DNA of 64,000 nt, taken from positions 62,001-126,000 of the forward strand of contig CAINHS010000003.1 in assembly GCA_903848955.1 (NCBI GenBank). Direction: 5' to 3'. The notes under the pieces are model-generated. The model was not told the DNA's origin and made no database searches. It saw only the letters and a program-made list of their open reading frames with translations. Every line of letters starts with the position of its first letter. Position 1 is the stretch's first letter. The translations under genes were made by a program, and so were the position numbers. The stretch is from an uncultured beta proteobacterium (GTDB taxonomy: Bacteria > Pseudomonadota > Gammaproteobacteria > Burkholderiales > Rhodocyclaceae). Of the stretch, positions 1 through 8,007 are shown piece by piece.

Positions 1-92
1 GAAAGGCCGAGATCGGCCGCGCGCACCGCGGACAGCAGCGCCCCGCCGCCCGAACCGACGACGATCACATCGAATTCCTGCTGATTAGTCAT
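1..92 (-). CDS. FAD-dependent dehydrogenase, N-terminal fragment
   Basis: Only the first 30 or so residues are in the window; the gene runs off the left edge. The peptide begins MTNQQEFDVIVVGSGGG and continues ALLSAVRAADLGL, a classic N-terminal dinucleotide-binding fold with the GxGGG glycine motif. This form is typical of the fumarate reductase / 3-ketosteroid-1-dehydrogenase flavoprotein family. The ATG is preceded at proper distance by a GGAAGG ribosome binding site. The substrate cannot be read from this fragment. The CoA-transferase and SDR genes nearby make a catabolic dehydrogenase likely, and a steroid substrate is possible but only a guess. Confidence 0.75.
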   Translation of the reverse strand, partial: MTNQQEFDVIVVGSGGGALLSAVRAADLGL

Positions 93-310
93 GACCGGCT
101 TCCTTCCACGATTGGCAAATTGCTTGACGACAGGAACGCTGGCGGGCTTGCCGAAGGTTTGCAGCAAGGCTTTGCACGACAGGCAAGGCGGGCGTCACGG
201 TGAGGATTTATCCGGAGCATTGTATTGGGACGCAGTGTGATGAAATCGTCTGATCGGACTAACACGGACCAACACTTGATATTGCCCGGCGATTTCTCTA
301 CTGTGCAGCG

Positions 311-1717
311 GTGATCCCCGACTGCGACGCGCGCCCACTGCTGCCCGACACTCCCTGCCGCCTGGAGGGAACCGGTGCCGCCAGCGACTATGCCCATGTA
401 CTGCTATCGACCCTGGGGGCAAGCGTGGTGCGCGGCACCGCTGCCGCCGATGAGCATCCGGCACTGGCCTGGGCACGCTGCGGGCTGATGGCCCTGACGG
501 GAAGCGCAGCGGGGGAGGCGCGGATGTGTCCGGCGCCGCTGGCCTCATGTGCCGACGGCGTCATCAAGGCCATCGCAGCAATCGCCGCAGCCGGCAGCTT
601 GCACCTGCCGCCATCCGGTGCGGCGCTGCTGGGCGAGCGCGCCGCCATCGCCGGGCTGCGACGCCAGGGGGCGAGTTCGCCGGGAGGCAGTTGCCGGCTG
701 CTGCCCGCCAGAGACGGCTGCCTGGCCCTGAACCTGGCCCGCAGCGCCGACTGGGCGCTGCTTCCGGCCTGGCTGGAAAGCGATGTGGCCGCCACCTGGG
801 ACGCCGTCGCCGCGGCAGTCGCCGGGCGCACGACGGCAGCGCTGCTGCAACGCGGACGCCTGATGGGGCTGGCGCTGGCCGTTGCCGGCCAGCCCGGCGC
901 GCAGGCGCCGGCCTGGCTCGAGGTCGAGCACTTCAGCGCCAACGACCTGCGGCACGTCGCGGCAGCACCACTGGTCATCGATCTCTCGTCGCTGTGGGCC
1001 GGCCCGCTTTGCTCGCATCTGCTGCAGGCGCTCGGCGCGAGAGTGGTCAAGGTCGAAAGCCTGCAGCGCCCCGACGGCGCACGGCAGGGCCCGCCAGCCT
1101 TCAACGATCTGCTCAACGCCGGCAAGCAGAGCCTGGCGCTCGACTTCGCTTGCGCTACCGACAGGGCCAGGCTGCGCCAGCTTCTGCTGCGCGCCGACAT
1201 CGTCATCGAAGGCTCCCGCCCGCGCGCCTTGCGGCAACTCGGCATCTGCGCCGAAGAACTGCTGGCGATGCGACCGGGCCTGACCTGGGTCAGCATCAGC
1301 GGCTACGGACGCGATGAACCCGAGGCCAACTGGGCGGCCTACGGCGACGACGCCGGAGTTGCCGCCGGGCTCTCCGGCCTGCTCCTGGAACTCACGGGAG
1401 AAGCCCTGATCTGCGGCGACGCGATCGCCGACCCGCTCACCGGCATGCACGCGGCGCTGGCCGCCTGGGCCAGCCATCGTGGCGGCGGCGGCAACTTGCT
1501 CAGCCTCAACCTGCGCGACGTCGTGGCGCACTGCGTCGCCTGTTCCCTGCCCGCAGCGGCGGCGGAGCGGCGCGCGCGCTGGCTGTCATGGAGCGCTCTG
1601 GCACAGCAGGCCGGCCTCGCCGAGACCCTGCCGCAGGCACGCCCGGCGGCGGGCGCGGCAAGGGCGCTGGGGGCCGACACGGCGTCAATCCTTGCCGGAC
1701 TGGGTATCCCATGCTGA
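311..1717 (+). CDS. CaiB/BaiF family III CoA-transferase, atypical short tandem form
   Basis: Family III CoA-transferases move CoA between carboxylic acids through an aspartyl-CoA thioester. The 468-residue product starts at a GTG. Residues ~220-468 contain the family's hallmark N-terminal block (VIDLSSLWAGPLCSHLLQAL, then GARVVKVES and LNAGKQSLALDF). A GDDAGVAAGLSGL stretch follows, where the catalytic Asp of the family normally lies, and then GDAIADPLTGMHAALAAW. Residues ~20-215 look like a degenerate second copy (LLSTLGASVVRG). Normal single-domain members are about 400 residues with a long C-terminal lobe; here that lobe is short. The gene overlaps the following amidohydrolase gene by 7 bases, so the two are probably translated together. 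Activity and substrate are uncertain. Confidence 0.75.
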   Translation: MIPDCDARPLLPDTPCRLEGTGAASDYAHVLLSTLGASVVRGTAAADEHPALAWARCGLMALTGSAAGEARMCPAPLASCADGVIKAIAAIAAAGSLHLPPSGAALLGERAAIAGLRRQGASSPGGSCRLLPARDGCLALNLARSADWALLPAWLESDVAATWDAVAAAVAGRTTAALLQRGRLMGLALAVAGQPGAQAPAWLEVEHFSANDLRHVAAAPLVIDLSSLWAGPLCSHLLQALGARVVKVESLQRPDGARQGPPAFNDLLNAGKQSLALDFACATDRARLRQLLLRADIVIEGSRPRALRQLGICAEELLAMRPGLTWVSISGYGRDEPEANWAAYGDDAGVAAGLSGLLLELTGEALICGDAIADPLTGMHAALAAWASHRGGGGNLLSLNLRDVVAHCVACSLPAAAAERRARWLSWSALAQQAGLAETLPQARPAAGAARALGADTASILAGLGIPC

Positions 1718-3129
1718 TCCGTAACGCCGAAGTCGATTCCGGCACGACCACCGACCTGCGCCTCACCGATGCCATCGTGACCGGCATCGGTCCGCAACTC
1801 GAGGCACTGGCCGGCGAGGAAGTGCTGGAGGCTGATGGCGGCTTGCTGCTGCCCGGGCTGCAGGATCACCACCTGCATCTGCTGGCCTTGGCCGGCGCGC
1901 TCGATTCGGCGGCCTGCGGCCCGCCGCAGGTGAGAACCGCCGAAGAACTGGCGCAAAGCCTGCTTCAGCACGCCGCTGCCAATGCCGGCGACAGCGAGGG
2001 CTGGATACGCGGCATCGGCTACCACCAATCGGTCGCCGGCGACATCGACAGGGACTGGCTCGACCGCCTGCTGCCGACACGGCCGCTACGCATCCAGCAT
2101 CGCAGCGGACGCCTCTGGATCCTCAATTCCTGCGCCCTGAACCTGCTCTGCGCCGGCGACGATGCGCCCCTGGAACGCATTGCCGGACGTCCGACCGGAC
2201 GTCTCTACGACGGCGACGAATGGCTGCGCCAACGCCTCGGGCGCAGGCTCCCTGCCCTGGCGCGCGCCAGCGGATTGCTGGCCAGCGTTGGCGTCACCGG
2301 CGTTACCGACGCCTCGCCGCACAACGGCCCGGACGAGATCCGGCATTTTGCCGCCGAGCAGGCACGCCGCCACCTGCTGCAGGATGTGCTGGCGATGGGC
2401 GGCGCGGAACTCGATCACGCCGCCGCAAGCGACGGCCTGCGTATCGGCGCACGCAAACTCTACCTGCGCGAAGCGTCGCTGCCCACGCTTGAAGCCATGC
2501 GTGCCGACATCATGGCCGCCCATGCCGCCGGCCGGGCCGTGGCGATACACTGCGTCACGGTGACGGAACTGGTGTTCGCGCTGGTCGCCCTCGGCGAAGC
2601 CGGTCATCAGCATGGTGACCGCATCGAGCACGCATCGGTGGCACCGCCGGAGGTGCTGCCGATGCTTGCCGCCGCGGGCGTCACCGTGGTCACCCAACCC
2701 AATTTCGTCTACGAACGCGGCGATGCTTACCTCGCCGAGGTCGGCGCAGCAGAGTTACCGTGGCTATATCGCGGCCGGGGATTTCTCGATGCCGGCATTG
2801 CCTTGGCCGCCGGCACTGATGCGCCTTTCGGCGAGGCCGACCCGTGGCGCGCAATGCACGCCGCCGTGACGCGACGCTCCCGCAACGGAGCACTCATGGA
2901 CGGCGCCGAAGCCTTGTCGCCGGAGCGCGCACTGGCGCTGTTTTCTGCCTCTGCGCAAGACCCGGGCGGCCCGCCGCGACGCATCGTGCCCGGCTCGCGC
3001 GCCGATCTGTGCCTGCTTGACCGGCCCTGGCGCGAAGCGCGACGCGACCTTTCTGCCGTCCGCGTGCAGGCCACCTTGAAAGCCGGGCAGGTGATCTGGC
3101 AACGCCAGCCACGCGCCCCGGCAATCTGA
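1711..3129 (+). CDS. Amidohydrolase family 3 protein (YtcJ-like)
   Basis: A metal-dependent hydrolase with a TIM-barrel core. The start at ATG 1711 (MLIRNAEV) overlaps the end of the CoA-transferase gene; a longer in-frame extension upstream is not protein-like. Family marks are the HxH pair in GLQDHHLHL (residue ~50), a His in GRAVAIHCVT, a His in HGDRIEHASV, the metal Asp in AAGTDAPFGEADPW, and a C-terminal beta-sandwich return (RADLCLLDRPW). Length is 472 residues, somewhat short for YtcJ-like proteins (about 530). These enzymes cleave N-acyl or amide bonds, and the real substrate is unknown. Coupling to a CoA-transferase suggests a step in degradation of a CoA-activated acid, but this is inference. 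Confidence 0.8.
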   Translation: MLIRNAEVDSGTTTDLRLTDAIVTGIGPQLEALAGEEVLEADGGLLLPGLQDHHLHLLALAGALDSAACGPPQVRTAEELAQSLLQHAAANAGDSEGWIRGIGYHQSVAGDIDRDWLDRLLPTRPLRIQHRSGRLWILNSCALNLLCAGDDAPLERIAGRPTGRLYDGDEWLRQRLGRRLPALARASGLLASVGVTGVTDASPHNGPDEIRHFAAEQARRHLLQDVLAMGGAELDHAAASDGLRIGARKLYLREASLPTLEAMRADIMAAHAAGRAVAIHCVTVTELVFALVALGEAGHQHGDRIEHASVAPPEVLPMLAAAGVTVVTQPNFVYERGDAYLAEVGAAELPWLYRGRGFLDAGIALAAGTDAPFGEADPWRAMHAAVTRRSRNGALMDGAEALSPERALALFSASAQDPGGPPRRIVPGSRADLCLLDRPWREARRDLSAVRVQATLKAGQVIWQRQPRAPAI

Positions 3130-3131
3130 GC

Positions 3132-3908
3132 TCAGGCCAGGCCGGTAAATAGCTCCGAGGCGCGACCGCCGTCGACCGACAGGCTGGCGCCGGTGACATA
3201 GGACGACTCGTCCGAGGCAAAGAACAGGATGGCGTTGGCCAGTTCTACCGGCTGCCCGACGCGGCGCATCGGCACCAGCTTCTTTGCATTGTTGAACTGC
3301 TTCTCGTCGGCCAGCATGTCGGCAGTCGCCGGCGTCGCGACCACGCCCGGGATCACCACATTGCAGCGGATGTTCCTGCTCGCCCCTTCCGAGGCCACGG
3401 CACGCGAGAAGTTGATCACGGCCGCCTTGGCGGCGCTGTAGCCGGCCATCATCGGCACGCCGAACAGGCCGCAGATCGAGGCGACGTTGATGATGGAGCC
3501 GCCCCTGCCTTGCGCCTTCATGAGTTGCAGGGCCGTGCGGGTACCCCAGAAAGTGCCGTCGACCGTGGTCGAGAAGTTGGAGCGCCAGGTCTCGGTGGAC
3601 GTCTTGTCCACCCCGCCCCAGCTGAATGCCATGGCGTTATTCACCATGATGTCGAGGCCGCCGTGCCGCTTGGCGGCGTCCTGGATGGCGGCAACGAATT
3701 CTTCCTCCTTGCTGACATCGGCCTGCGCCCACTCCGCCTTGCCGCCCTTGGCGACGATGGCTGCGGCGACCGCCTCCAGCGGCTCCTTGCGGCGACCGCA
3801 GATGATGACCGTCGCGCCCTCCTCGGCGAAGCGATGCGCCGTCGCCTCACCGATGCCCGATCCGCCGCCGGTAATAAAGGCAACCTTTCCCTGCAAACGA
3901 CCTGCCAT
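3132..3908 (-). CDS. Short-chain dehydrogenase/reductase (classical SDR)
   Basis: NAD(P)-dependent oxidoreductase of 258 residues, the usual classical SDR size. Visible motifs are the cofactor loop TGGGSGIG (residue ~13), a CGRR stretch after beta-2 that favours NADP(H), NNAM replacing the common NNAG, the catalytic Ser in INVASICG, the active-site YSAAK and a C-terminal VTGASLSVDGG. The start was placed at ATG 3908 because GGGAGAG precedes it. An upstream in-frame ATG at 3935 lacks this support. It converges on the amidohydrolase gene with only two bases between stop codons. The substrate is not evident; a hydroxyacyl-CoA or steroid-type alcohol would fit the neighbourhood. Confidence 0.85.
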   Translation of the reverse strand: MAGRLQGKVAFITGGGSGIGEATAHRFAEEGATVIICGRRKEPLEAVAAAIVAKGGKAEWAQADVSKEEEFVAAIQDAAKRHGGLDIMVNNAMAFSWGGVDKTSTETWRSNFSTTVDGTFWGTRTALQLMKAQGRGGSIINVASICGLFGVPMMAGYSAAKAAVINFSRAVASEGASRNIRCNVVIPGVVATPATADMLADEKQFNNAKKLVPMRRVGQPVELANAILFFASDESSYVTGASLSVDGGRASELFTGLA

Positions 3909-4293
3909 GATTTCTCTCCCGATATGGAAAAACAAACTGTCCTGCCGCGCTCACCCGCCGCAACCGGCACAACGCAACGCCGAAGCCTTAATGGTGGCCG
4001 CTAGGCGGACGGCGGGAATCGTCCCATCGGACGATATGCCCGCAATCCGGCTCATTCCTTGTTGTAAATACGCATCTCCCTGCGGCGGCACCGCGCCGGA
4101 CCAGGCCGGCGTTGCGACCGGGCGGCAGGTGCGTGATACAGTTATCCGGTTGGCGCGACGTTGGCTTTTTTCCTTGGGCAAGGGCATATCCGGCCGGCAG
4201 ATGACGACAGGACGGAGCAAGCCAAGTGCCCTGGCGATAGCGTCGATTGTTCCACTGCATGAAATCCAGTCAATCGCTTCAAAAAGGGATCCC
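3909..4293. other. Divergent intergenic region with an inverted repeat
   Basis: This 385-base region separates two divergently transcribed genes and must carry both promoters. I see no convincing gene in it. A perfect 7-bp inverted repeat with a 4-base spacer lies at 4018-4035 (ATCGTCC, CATC, GGACGAT), the size and shape of a dimeric regulator site. An in-frame ATG at 4201 could extend the kinase gene by 31 residues, but that stretch has no good ribosome binding site and no recognisable domain. Confidence 0.4.
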
Positions 4294-5958
4294 GTGAACC
4301 TGCCTGAAAGTGATCATCAGTTCGATGCGCTACTGAAGGCTGCAGCCGGGGTGCGCCTTGCCGATCCGCTGAAGTTCGACGCCTCCGCTTCCTCGATCGA
4401 GCAGGTGCTGCATGAACTCCAGGTGCACCGGATCGAACTGGAGATGCAGAACGAATCCTTGCGCCAATCCCAGGTCGCACTGGAAGAGTCGCGTGACCGC
4501 TACATGGACTTCTATGACCATTCCCCGGTCGGATACATCACGCTGGACGCCAAGGGCTTGATCGCTGACATCAACCTCACCGGCGTCAGCATGCTTGGAA
4601 TGAATCGCAAGCAGTTGCGCCAGAGGCGTTTCAGCCCGTCTGTGGACACCAATGACAGGGATCGTTGGCTCCGGTATTTCGTCGAGGCGTTGCGACAGGA
4701 CGGCCCGATGACGTGCGAAATTGCGCTGCTGCGCGCTGACGGCTCGGTCATCGATGTGCGTCTGGACACGCTGCGCCTGTGCAAGGCGGGCGCGGTGACT
4801 GCGTTGCGCATGGTGCTCACCAATATCGGCGAACGCAAGGCCGTCGAAGCGGCACTGCATACCAGCCAGCAGAATCTGGCGGAAAGCGAAGACCGCTTCA
4901 GTCGCTTCATGGAGGAACTGCCGGCAGCCGCGTTCATCAAGGATTCGAACTGCCGAATGATTTACGGCAACCGCTATCTTGAGAATTTTCTCGGAGTGCA
5001 TTTCCTGCCCGAGAAGCCGACGAAAGATTTCGTGCCGTCTGATATTGCGCAACACATGGACGACATTGACCGGCTCGCGCTGGAGAGGGGACGTCTTGTC
5101 GTCGAGGAGACCGTGTCGGGCAAGGACGGCGAGCCCCGTTGTTTTGAAACGCACAAGTTCCGCATTTCCCGGCCCGGCAAGCCCGTCCTGCTTGGCGGCG
5201 TTGCGATCGACATTACCGAGCGCAAACTGGCGGAACAACAGTTGCGCAAGCTGACCGCAACCCTGGAATCGACGGTTAACGAAAGGACTGCGGAATTGCG
5301 CAAGCTTGCCGGCCGCTTGACCAGAACGGAGGAGCGCGAGCGGCGCCTGTTGGCGAAGGAACTGCACGATGATCTGGGTCAACTCCTGGCGGCCATAAAA
5401 ATCCGCTTGACATCGCTGACGCGCAAGGCGCTCCAGCCGTCGATCGATCGGATTGTCGAACTGGTCGACAAGGCCGAGGAGTCGGCACGGGGCATCGTCC
5501 GTCAATTGAGTCCGCCGCTGCTGTCGGAGATGGGAGTCGTTTCAGCACTCGACTGGCTGGCGCAGGAGATGGACAAGGTATTCGGCCTGGTGGTTGAGAT
5601 ACACGTCGAGGGCGAACCGAACAGGCTCGACAAAGAAAACCTGGCAATTCTGTATCGTTCGGTGCGGGAACTCCTGATCAACGTCGCCAAGCATGCCGGA
5701 GTCGCGCTTGCCAGGGTTACCTGTATTGACGACGGAGTTTGTCTGACGGTATCGGTAAGCGATGAGGGCGGTGGTTTTGATACGAGGCCGCGCGCGTCGA
5801 AGTCGCCGTCGAAGCACGTCGGCTTTGGTCTCTGGTCGATCGACGAACGCATCAGCACCCTCGGCGGAAAAATGGAAGTCGACAGCTGTCCTGGCGGCGG
5901 CACGACGATCCGCCTGGTTCTCCCCTATACCGTTGCTGCCAAGGAAGGTTCGCCATGA
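4294..5958 (+). CDS. Cytosolic PAS-PAS sensor histidine kinase, NarL-type (HisKA_3)
   Basis: Sensor kinase of 554 residues with no membrane segment. Domains in order: a short helical lead with HELQVHRIELEMQNE (residues ~30-55), PAS 1 (~70-185), PAS 2 (~203-310), a coiled coil, the HisKA_3 dimerisation/phosphoacceptor region with AKELHDDLGQLL (His near residue 357), and a HATPase_c domain ending in GFGLWSIDERISTLGG. The start chosen is GTG 4294, preceded by AAGGGA; ATG 4201 is the alternative. The stop overlaps the start of the LuxR-type regulator by ATGA, so this is a cognate pair. PAS domains suggest a redox, oxygen or small-molecule cue inside the cell. The cue itself cannot be read from the sequence. 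Confidence 0.88.
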   Translation: MNLPESDHQFDALLKAAAGVRLADPLKFDASASSIEQVLHELQVHRIELEMQNESLRQSQVALEESRDRYMDFYDHSPVGYITLDAKGLIADINLTGVSMLGMNRKQLRQRRFSPSVDTNDRDRWLRYFVEALRQDGPMTCEIALLRADGSVIDVRLDTLRLCKAGAVTALRMVLTNIGERKAVEAALHTSQQNLAESEDRFSRFMEELPAAAFIKDSNCRMIYGNRYLENFLGVHFLPEKPTKDFVPSDIAQHMDDIDRLALERGRLVVEETVSGKDGEPRCFETHKFRISRPGKPVLLGGVAIDITERKLAEQQLRKLTATLESTVNERTAELRKLAGRLTRTEERERRLLAKELHDDLGQLLAAIKIRLTSLTRKALQPSIDRIVELVDKAEESARGIVRQLSPPLLSEMGVVSALDWLAQEMDKVFGLVVEIHVEGEPNRLDKENLAILYRSVRELLINVAKHAGVALARVTCIDDGVCLTVSVSDEGGGFDTRPRASKSPSKHVGFGLWSIDERISTLGGKMEVDSCPGGGTTIRLVLPYTVAAKEGSP

Positions 5959-6602
5959 CGATCAAGGTAATGCTGGTCGATGACCACACCATGGTGAGGG
6001 AAGCCCTGTGCGCCACACTGCAGCACGACCGCACGCTAAAAGTAGTCGCGGAGGCGGGGGACGGCGAGACAGCCGCGCGCCTGGCGCAGGATTGCCAGCC
6101 CGACGTGGTGGTCATGGACATCGCTTTGCCGGGACAGTCAGGCATCGAGACGACGCGGCAATTGCTTGCCAGGCATCCCGGGATAAAGGTACTCGCCTTG
6201 TCCACCTATCTCGACCGGGGAATTGTCCAGCAGATGCTCGACATCGGCGCCTCCGGCTACATCGCCAAGTCAGCGGCGGGCATCGAGTTGAAGCAAGGTA
6301 TCCACGCGGTTTCTGGCGGACGCCGCTATGTCAGTTCCGAAGTCGTCGCCGTGCTGGCGGACTCCCTGCAGCAGCAACCGTCACCGCCCTGTCCAGGCGA
6401 GCAGCGTTCGCTATCGCCGCGCGAAACTCAGGTAGCGGCCCTGCTCGCCGAAGGCAAATCGGCACATGACATTGCGGCGGTGTTGCATATTTCGCCGAGC
6501 ACGGTGGATGTGCATCGCCGCAACCTGATGAGAAAGCTCGGCCTTCACAAAGTGGCCGAACTGACAAGATATGCCCTCCGGGTTGGCCTGATCCTGCCCT
6601 GA
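5955..6602 (+). CDS. NarL/FixJ-family response regulator
   Basis: Response regulator of 215 residues: receiver domain (residues ~1-120) with acidic pair VDDH near residue 9, phosphoacceptor Asp in VVVMDIALPG and Lys in YIAKSA. A LuxR-type helix-turn-helix follows (LSPRETQVAALLAEGKS, then IAAVLHISPSTVDVHRRNL). The start codon overlaps the kinase stop (ATGA), which gives translational coupling and marks the kinase as partner. The regulon is unknown. The inverted repeat upstream of the kinase (4018-4035) is a possible autoregulatory site. Confidence 0.9.
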   Translation: MTIKVMLVDDHTMVREALCATLQHDRTLKVVAEAGDGETAARLAQDCQPDVVVMDIALPGQSGIETTRQLLARHPGIKVLALSTYLDRGIVQQMLDIGASGYIAKSAAGIELKQGIHAVSGGRRYVSSEVVAVLADSLQQQPSPPCPGEQRSLSPRETQVAALLAEGKSAHDIAAVLHISPSTVDVHRRNLMRKLGLHKVAELTRYALRVGLILP

Positions 6603-6672
6603 CATCGCCTTGGGCAAACCGGCAGGCGAGCGGCTCATCCAGGCTTTTTCCGGCAGTCAGTATGCTTAACGC

Positions 6673-6972
6673 CTATTGGCCGCGCTGTTCGCGGTGGCCG
6701 CGCGGCATCCGCTCCGGATAGAGGTCGCGCCCGGCCTCATGGATGTCGCGGCGCAGTTGGCGACGCTCTTCGACCGACAAGCGCCTGCCGCCGCCGGGTG
6801 TGGCGGCGTCACGCAACAAAAGTCGCTGGCGCTGCTCGACGGGCATCATGCGTTGCGGATCGCCGCCCTCGGCGTCACGCCCCGGCCGCGGCCCCGGCGC
6901 TTCCTGCGCAACAGCGCCGGCAGCCAGAAGCCACACCACACCCGCCCATCCGGCTCTGCGCGTCCTCGTCAC
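6673..6972 (-). CDS. Small exported basic protein, unknown function
   Basis: Predicted 99-residue protein starting at GTG 6972, with an AGGGGG ribosome binding site 8-13 bases before it. The first residues (VTRTRRAGWAGVVWLLAAGA, cleavage likely after AVAQ) form a typical signal peptide. The mature part is charged and proline/glycine-rich, ending with a conserved-looking helix around LSVEERRQLRRDIHEAGRDL. I do not recognise a named domain. The arrangement, a short periplasmic protein divergent from an OmpR/EnvZ-type pair and just downstream of another tiny exported ORF, resembles the CpxP-CpxRA layout. Sequence similarity to CpxP is not evident (no LTxxQ motif). Confidence 0.6.
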   Translation of the reverse strand: MTRTRRAGWAGVVWLLAAGAVAQEAPGPRPGRDAEGGDPQRMMPVEQRQRLLLRDAATPGGGRRLSVEERRQLRRDIHEAGRDLYPERMPRGHREQRGQ

Positions 6973-6994
6973 ACCCCGCCCCCTGTATCTTCCG

Positions 6995-7129
6995 TCAATG
7001 GAAGATATTGTAAACCTGCTCGCCTGCGACATGACTCGCCGCCATCAGATGATCGATGCTTGCCGGCGGTTCCGAACCCCATAACACCAACCCTGCCGCC
7101 AACGCCATGCTGAAGAATAACGCTTTCAC
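6995..7129 (-). CDS. 44-residue exported or membrane-anchored peptide
   Basis: A short reading frame starts at GTG 7129 behind a near-perfect CGGAGG ribosome binding site. It reads VKALFFSMALAAGLVLWGSE and then a short soluble tail ending AGEQVYNIFH. The N-terminus is a signal peptide or single membrane anchor. It ends 22 bases before the next small exported protein on the same strand, so the two likely share a transcript driven from the intergenic region before the response regulator at 7279. I recognise no family. The ribosome binding site and hydrophobic start are the evidence that it is real. Confidence 0.5.
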   Translation of the reverse strand: MKALFFSMALAAGLVLWGSEPPASIDHLMAASHVAGEQVYNIFH

Positions 7130-7218
7130 GATTGCCTCCGATGTTTATTTTTCCGGCCCTTCCGACACGATTGCATTTTCGGCAGCGGCTGTAACTCAAA
7201 TGTTGCCGCCGCACCGCC

Positions 7219-7238
7219 TTTGTAATCGTTTGTAAGAC
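7219..7238 (+). promoter_or_regulatory. Tandem 10-bp repeat, candidate OmpR/CpxR-type binding site
   Basis: Two directly repeated decamers lie end to end: TTTGTAATCG and TTTGTAAGAC. A 10-bp phased direct repeat with GTAA cores six bases apart is the pattern bound by OmpR-family dimers and is close to the CpxR box (GTAAA-N5-GTAAA). It sits 40 bases before the OmpR-type regulator gene and between that gene and the two divergent small exported genes, so it could control both directions. Confidence 0.5.
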
Positions 7239-7278
7239 CCGCTGGCAGGATGCCGGCGATCCGGCTAGGATTTGGGCC

Positions 7279-8007
7279 ATGAACGAAACCAAAGCCAAGA
7301 TTCTTGTCGTCGATGACGACCTGCGCCTGCGCCATTTGCTCGAGCGCTATCTCTCAGACCAGGGTTTCACGGTCAAGGCGGTACCGGACGGAACGGGCAT
7401 GGACCGCGCCCTGGAGCGCGAGCTTTACGATCTGATCGTGCTTGATCTCATGCTTCCGGGCGAGGACGGCCTGGCCATCTGTCGCCGGCTGCGCGGAATG
7501 GCGAACCCGGTGAGCATCATCATGCTGACCGCCAAGGGCGACGAGGTCGACCGTATTGTCGGCCTTGAAATCGGCGCCGATGATTACCTGCCCAAACCCT
7601 TCAACCCGCGCGAACTGGTGGCGCGCATCCATGCCGTGCTGCGCCGCCGCGGTGCGCCGCCGCCGCCCGGCGCCCCCGCCATCACTGAAGAAAGCGTCAG
7701 CTTCGGCAAGGTGCGGATCAATCTGGCGACGCGGGAACTCGAACGCGACGGCGTGCGCACCCTGCTCACTTCGGGCGAGTTCGGCCTGCTCCACGTCCTG
7801 CTGGAACATCCGCGCCAGCCGATGAGCCGCGACAAGCTGATGGAACTGGCGCGCGGCCGCGAATATGAAGTGTTCGACCGTGCCATCGACGTCCAGGTCT
7901 CGCGGCTGCGCAAGCTGGTCGAGGAAGATCCGGGCAAGCCGCGCTACATCCAGACCGTATGGGGCTTCGGCTACGTCTTCGTGCCCGACGGCAGAAAGCA
8001 CGAATGA
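7279..8007 (+). CDS. OmpR-family response regulator
   Basis: 242-residue two-domain regulator. The receiver has the acidic VVDDD cluster, the phosphoacceptor Asp in LIVLDLMLPGEDG (residue ~58) and Lys in DDYLPKPFNPRELV. The C-terminal winged helix shows the transactivation-loop region FGLLHVLLEHP, then DRAIDVQVSRLRKLVEED and the wing WGFGYVFVP. Its stop overlaps the kinase start by ATGA. It is closest in form to OmpR itself (RARIHAVLRR-type linker), but the target genes are not fixed by the sequence. The tandem TTTGTAA decamers upstream suggest autoregulation. Confidence 0.92.
   Translation: MNETKAKILVVDDDLRLRHLLERYLSDQGFTVKAVPDGTGMDRALERELYDLIVLDLMLPGEDGLAICRRLRGMANPVSIIMLTAKGDEVDRIVGLEIGADDYLPKPFNPRELVARIHAVLRRRGAPPPPGAPAITEESVSFGKVRINLATRELERDGVRTLLTSGEFGLLHVLLEHPRQPMSRDKLMELARGREYEVFDRAIDVQVSRLRKLVEEDPGKPRYIQTVWGFGYVFVPDGRKHE

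Noticed and set aside
388-1531. Long minus-strand reading frames opposite the CoA-transferase
   Set aside because: They are products of GC-rich third-position bias; composition is Ala/Arg/Gln-rich with no motif, and the plus-strand gene has clear family signatures.
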